This document shows positions 62,679 to 64,000 of a DNA stretch of 64,000 nt, in pieces. The notes beneath the pieces are model-generated. The model had not been told where the DNA came from. It saw only the letters and a program-made list of their open reading frames with translations, and ran no database searches. The DNA lies in NCBI GenBank assembly GCA_036852015.1, contig JAANDG010000363.1, positions 62,001 through 126,000 on the forward strand. Direction: 5' to 3'. The DNA comes from Pelodera strongyloides (taxonomy: Eukaryota; Nematoda; Chromadorea; Rhabditida; Rhabditidae). Both the position numbers and the translations under genes were made by a program. Numbering within the stretch: position 1 is the first letter of the stretch; every line of letters starts with the position of its first letter.

Positions 62679-64000
62679 TGATTCATCTAATCTTAATAAG
62701 CGAAGGTTAATCCTTGCTTTAAAATGACTGACACGAGTGTAATAAATGCATTCTATTCATTTTCCATTAGAGTGAAATATGCAGTAACAAAACAAATTAC
62801 ATCCGGCTGCGTTCGAAATCCTCTGCTTATAAATAGAGCGGGCCTTCAAATAAATCCTACAAAAACTAGGTTGCTAACCCTTCGCGCGTGCATGCTTGAG
62901 CGGAGGGATTTCCATGTTTGAAAGGTAAACAAATCGCCGCAGGTGTTGAGAAACATCCGCATTATAATAGTTCGCACGACTTAGAAAAATGGCCGCTTGA
63001 TAATAGGTTTATTTCCAATCCATCAACACCTTTTCTTTGCCTATCTAGCTCGTCTCTTGCCTGTGGCCTGCAAAATACGATAAGTTGTTATTTTGCCACT
63101 CGGTTGAAACTAACTATTGTGTATTCTACTATTTTTCCGCCCACATGGAACCAGTCCACTAGTCTGAGCTCAAACCTCGAAAAAAACCAGTACTGCAAAT
63201 GTTGCTATTATTATGGGTATCATATTAGGTTGAACTGTGCGCCGCATATCTCGCTCAGGTTGAAAAGCACCCCAAATCCGGTTGTATGCATTTCACACAG
63301 AGAGAGAGAGACAGACACTAGAGCGGAGCAATAAGACTGCTATATTGGATTTGCTAGCGCTCTATGGGTTTGGCTGTTTACTCGGTAATTTCAACTTGGA
63401 AATCAAGCAAACAATACTTTGTGGTTTTCAAGATAAGCCAGGTGAAATGCTTCTTGAATGCTTTTTGTTAATTATATATTTCTTGTTCTTTCTGTCGTAT
63501 TCAACGTCCCTATCAATTTGCCCCGCTCTTCATATTACAGAAGCTATAATAAGTTGTTTTGAAGTTACACTAACTATAAAGAACGATTGGTTGTGGTCAA
63601 CGCGCCACTCTCACTTTTAATACCATCCAATTCTTGTTTCCACACCGTCCAGTTAATTTGATTAGATCCTTTAGTGGTAGTGGATTGATCTTCATTCCAA
63701 GTAGTTGTGGACAACTGACCACTAATTTAGAGAACAAACCATAACAGATTTGTGTTTTGTTTTTTTCCTCGATAGGTAGCTTTACATTTCTTTCTGTCTG
63801 TATATTTTTTCCCAGAGCAGTTTTGTCCGTTTATTGCCCTCGGTGTTCATTTACGCGATTTTTTTCAAAGCGCTGATTTTTTCTCCAGCTTTGATTAATC
63901 TCTACATTTCTATTTTTGAATTACAAGGCACCACATATTGCCACGTTAAATAACTTGCGTCTCTATGTATGTCGTATTATATGCCCCTCCAGTAATACTA
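62679..64000. other. 3' flank of the astacin gene, no further gene recognised
   Basis: A poly(A) signal AATAAA at 62741-62746 follows the astacin stop. After that the frames are short and lack splice context. A small GA repeat (gagagagagaga) lies at about 63300. Confidence 0.45.

Noticed and set aside
62918..63334. 138-codon plus-strand frame after the astacin gene
   Set aside because: No domain, and it includes a simple GA repeat read as RERET; probably chance.
1..64000. CRISPR arrays, rRNA genes, bacterial operons or viral genes
   Set aside because: None seen. The introns and gene families are those of an animal genome.

Overview
The window is eukaryotic and comes from a nematode, most likely a clade V (rhabditid or strongylid) species; the clade is an inference. 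The evidence is small exons with TTTNCAG-type acceptors, 5' exons that begin at acceptor-like sites as expected for spliced-leader trans-splicing, and nematode-type families: a TWK two-pore potassium channel, an astacin (NAS) with EGF, CUB and TSP1 modules, and an EGG-1/2-like LDL-receptor-repeat protein. The DNA is AT-rich. There are no operons of bacterial type, rRNA genes or CRISPR arrays. I rebuilt gene models by hand from splice sites and required the reading frame to be kept across every junction. Each of the five large models sums to a whole number of codons.

Layout. 79-226 (+): last exon of a CUB-like gene cut by the window edge. 1283-1691 (-): a two-exon, 78-residue LITAF-like zinc-ribbon protein. 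4354-7431 (-): 14-exon type II membrane protein with eight LDL-receptor class A repeats. 9165-17648 (+): about 32-exon secreted, Ser/Thr/Glu-rich modular protein with antistasin-like, EB/EGF-like and WAP-like cysteine modules. About 18.9-20.4 kb: a probable degenerate transposon. 20735-29972 (+): 31-exon TANGO1/MIA3 homologue. 31291-36447 (-): TWK channel, with five more candidate first exons reaching to 46684 and a tRNA-Leu(CAA) gene lying antisense in one intron. 37091-37437 (-): possible small membrane protein inside the channel's 5' region. 49244-50416: large inverted repeat whose arms carry a tRNA-like segment. 51080-54926 (-): SLC35F3/F4-like membrane transporter. 57255-62678 (+): 23-exon secreted astacin metalloprotease.

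The genes do not form one pathway. Several act in the secretory system or at the cell surface: TANGO1 exports bulky cargo such as collagen from the ER, the astacin belongs to a group that processes cuticle components, and the channel, transporter and LDL-repeat protein are membrane proteins.

Most interesting: the row of alternative first exons in the TWK gene, all ending in the same phase; a GYD instead of GYG filter in its first pore; the LITAF-like protein without the usual membrane segment; the large tRNA-bearing inverted repeat; and repeated use of AAG 3' splice sites.
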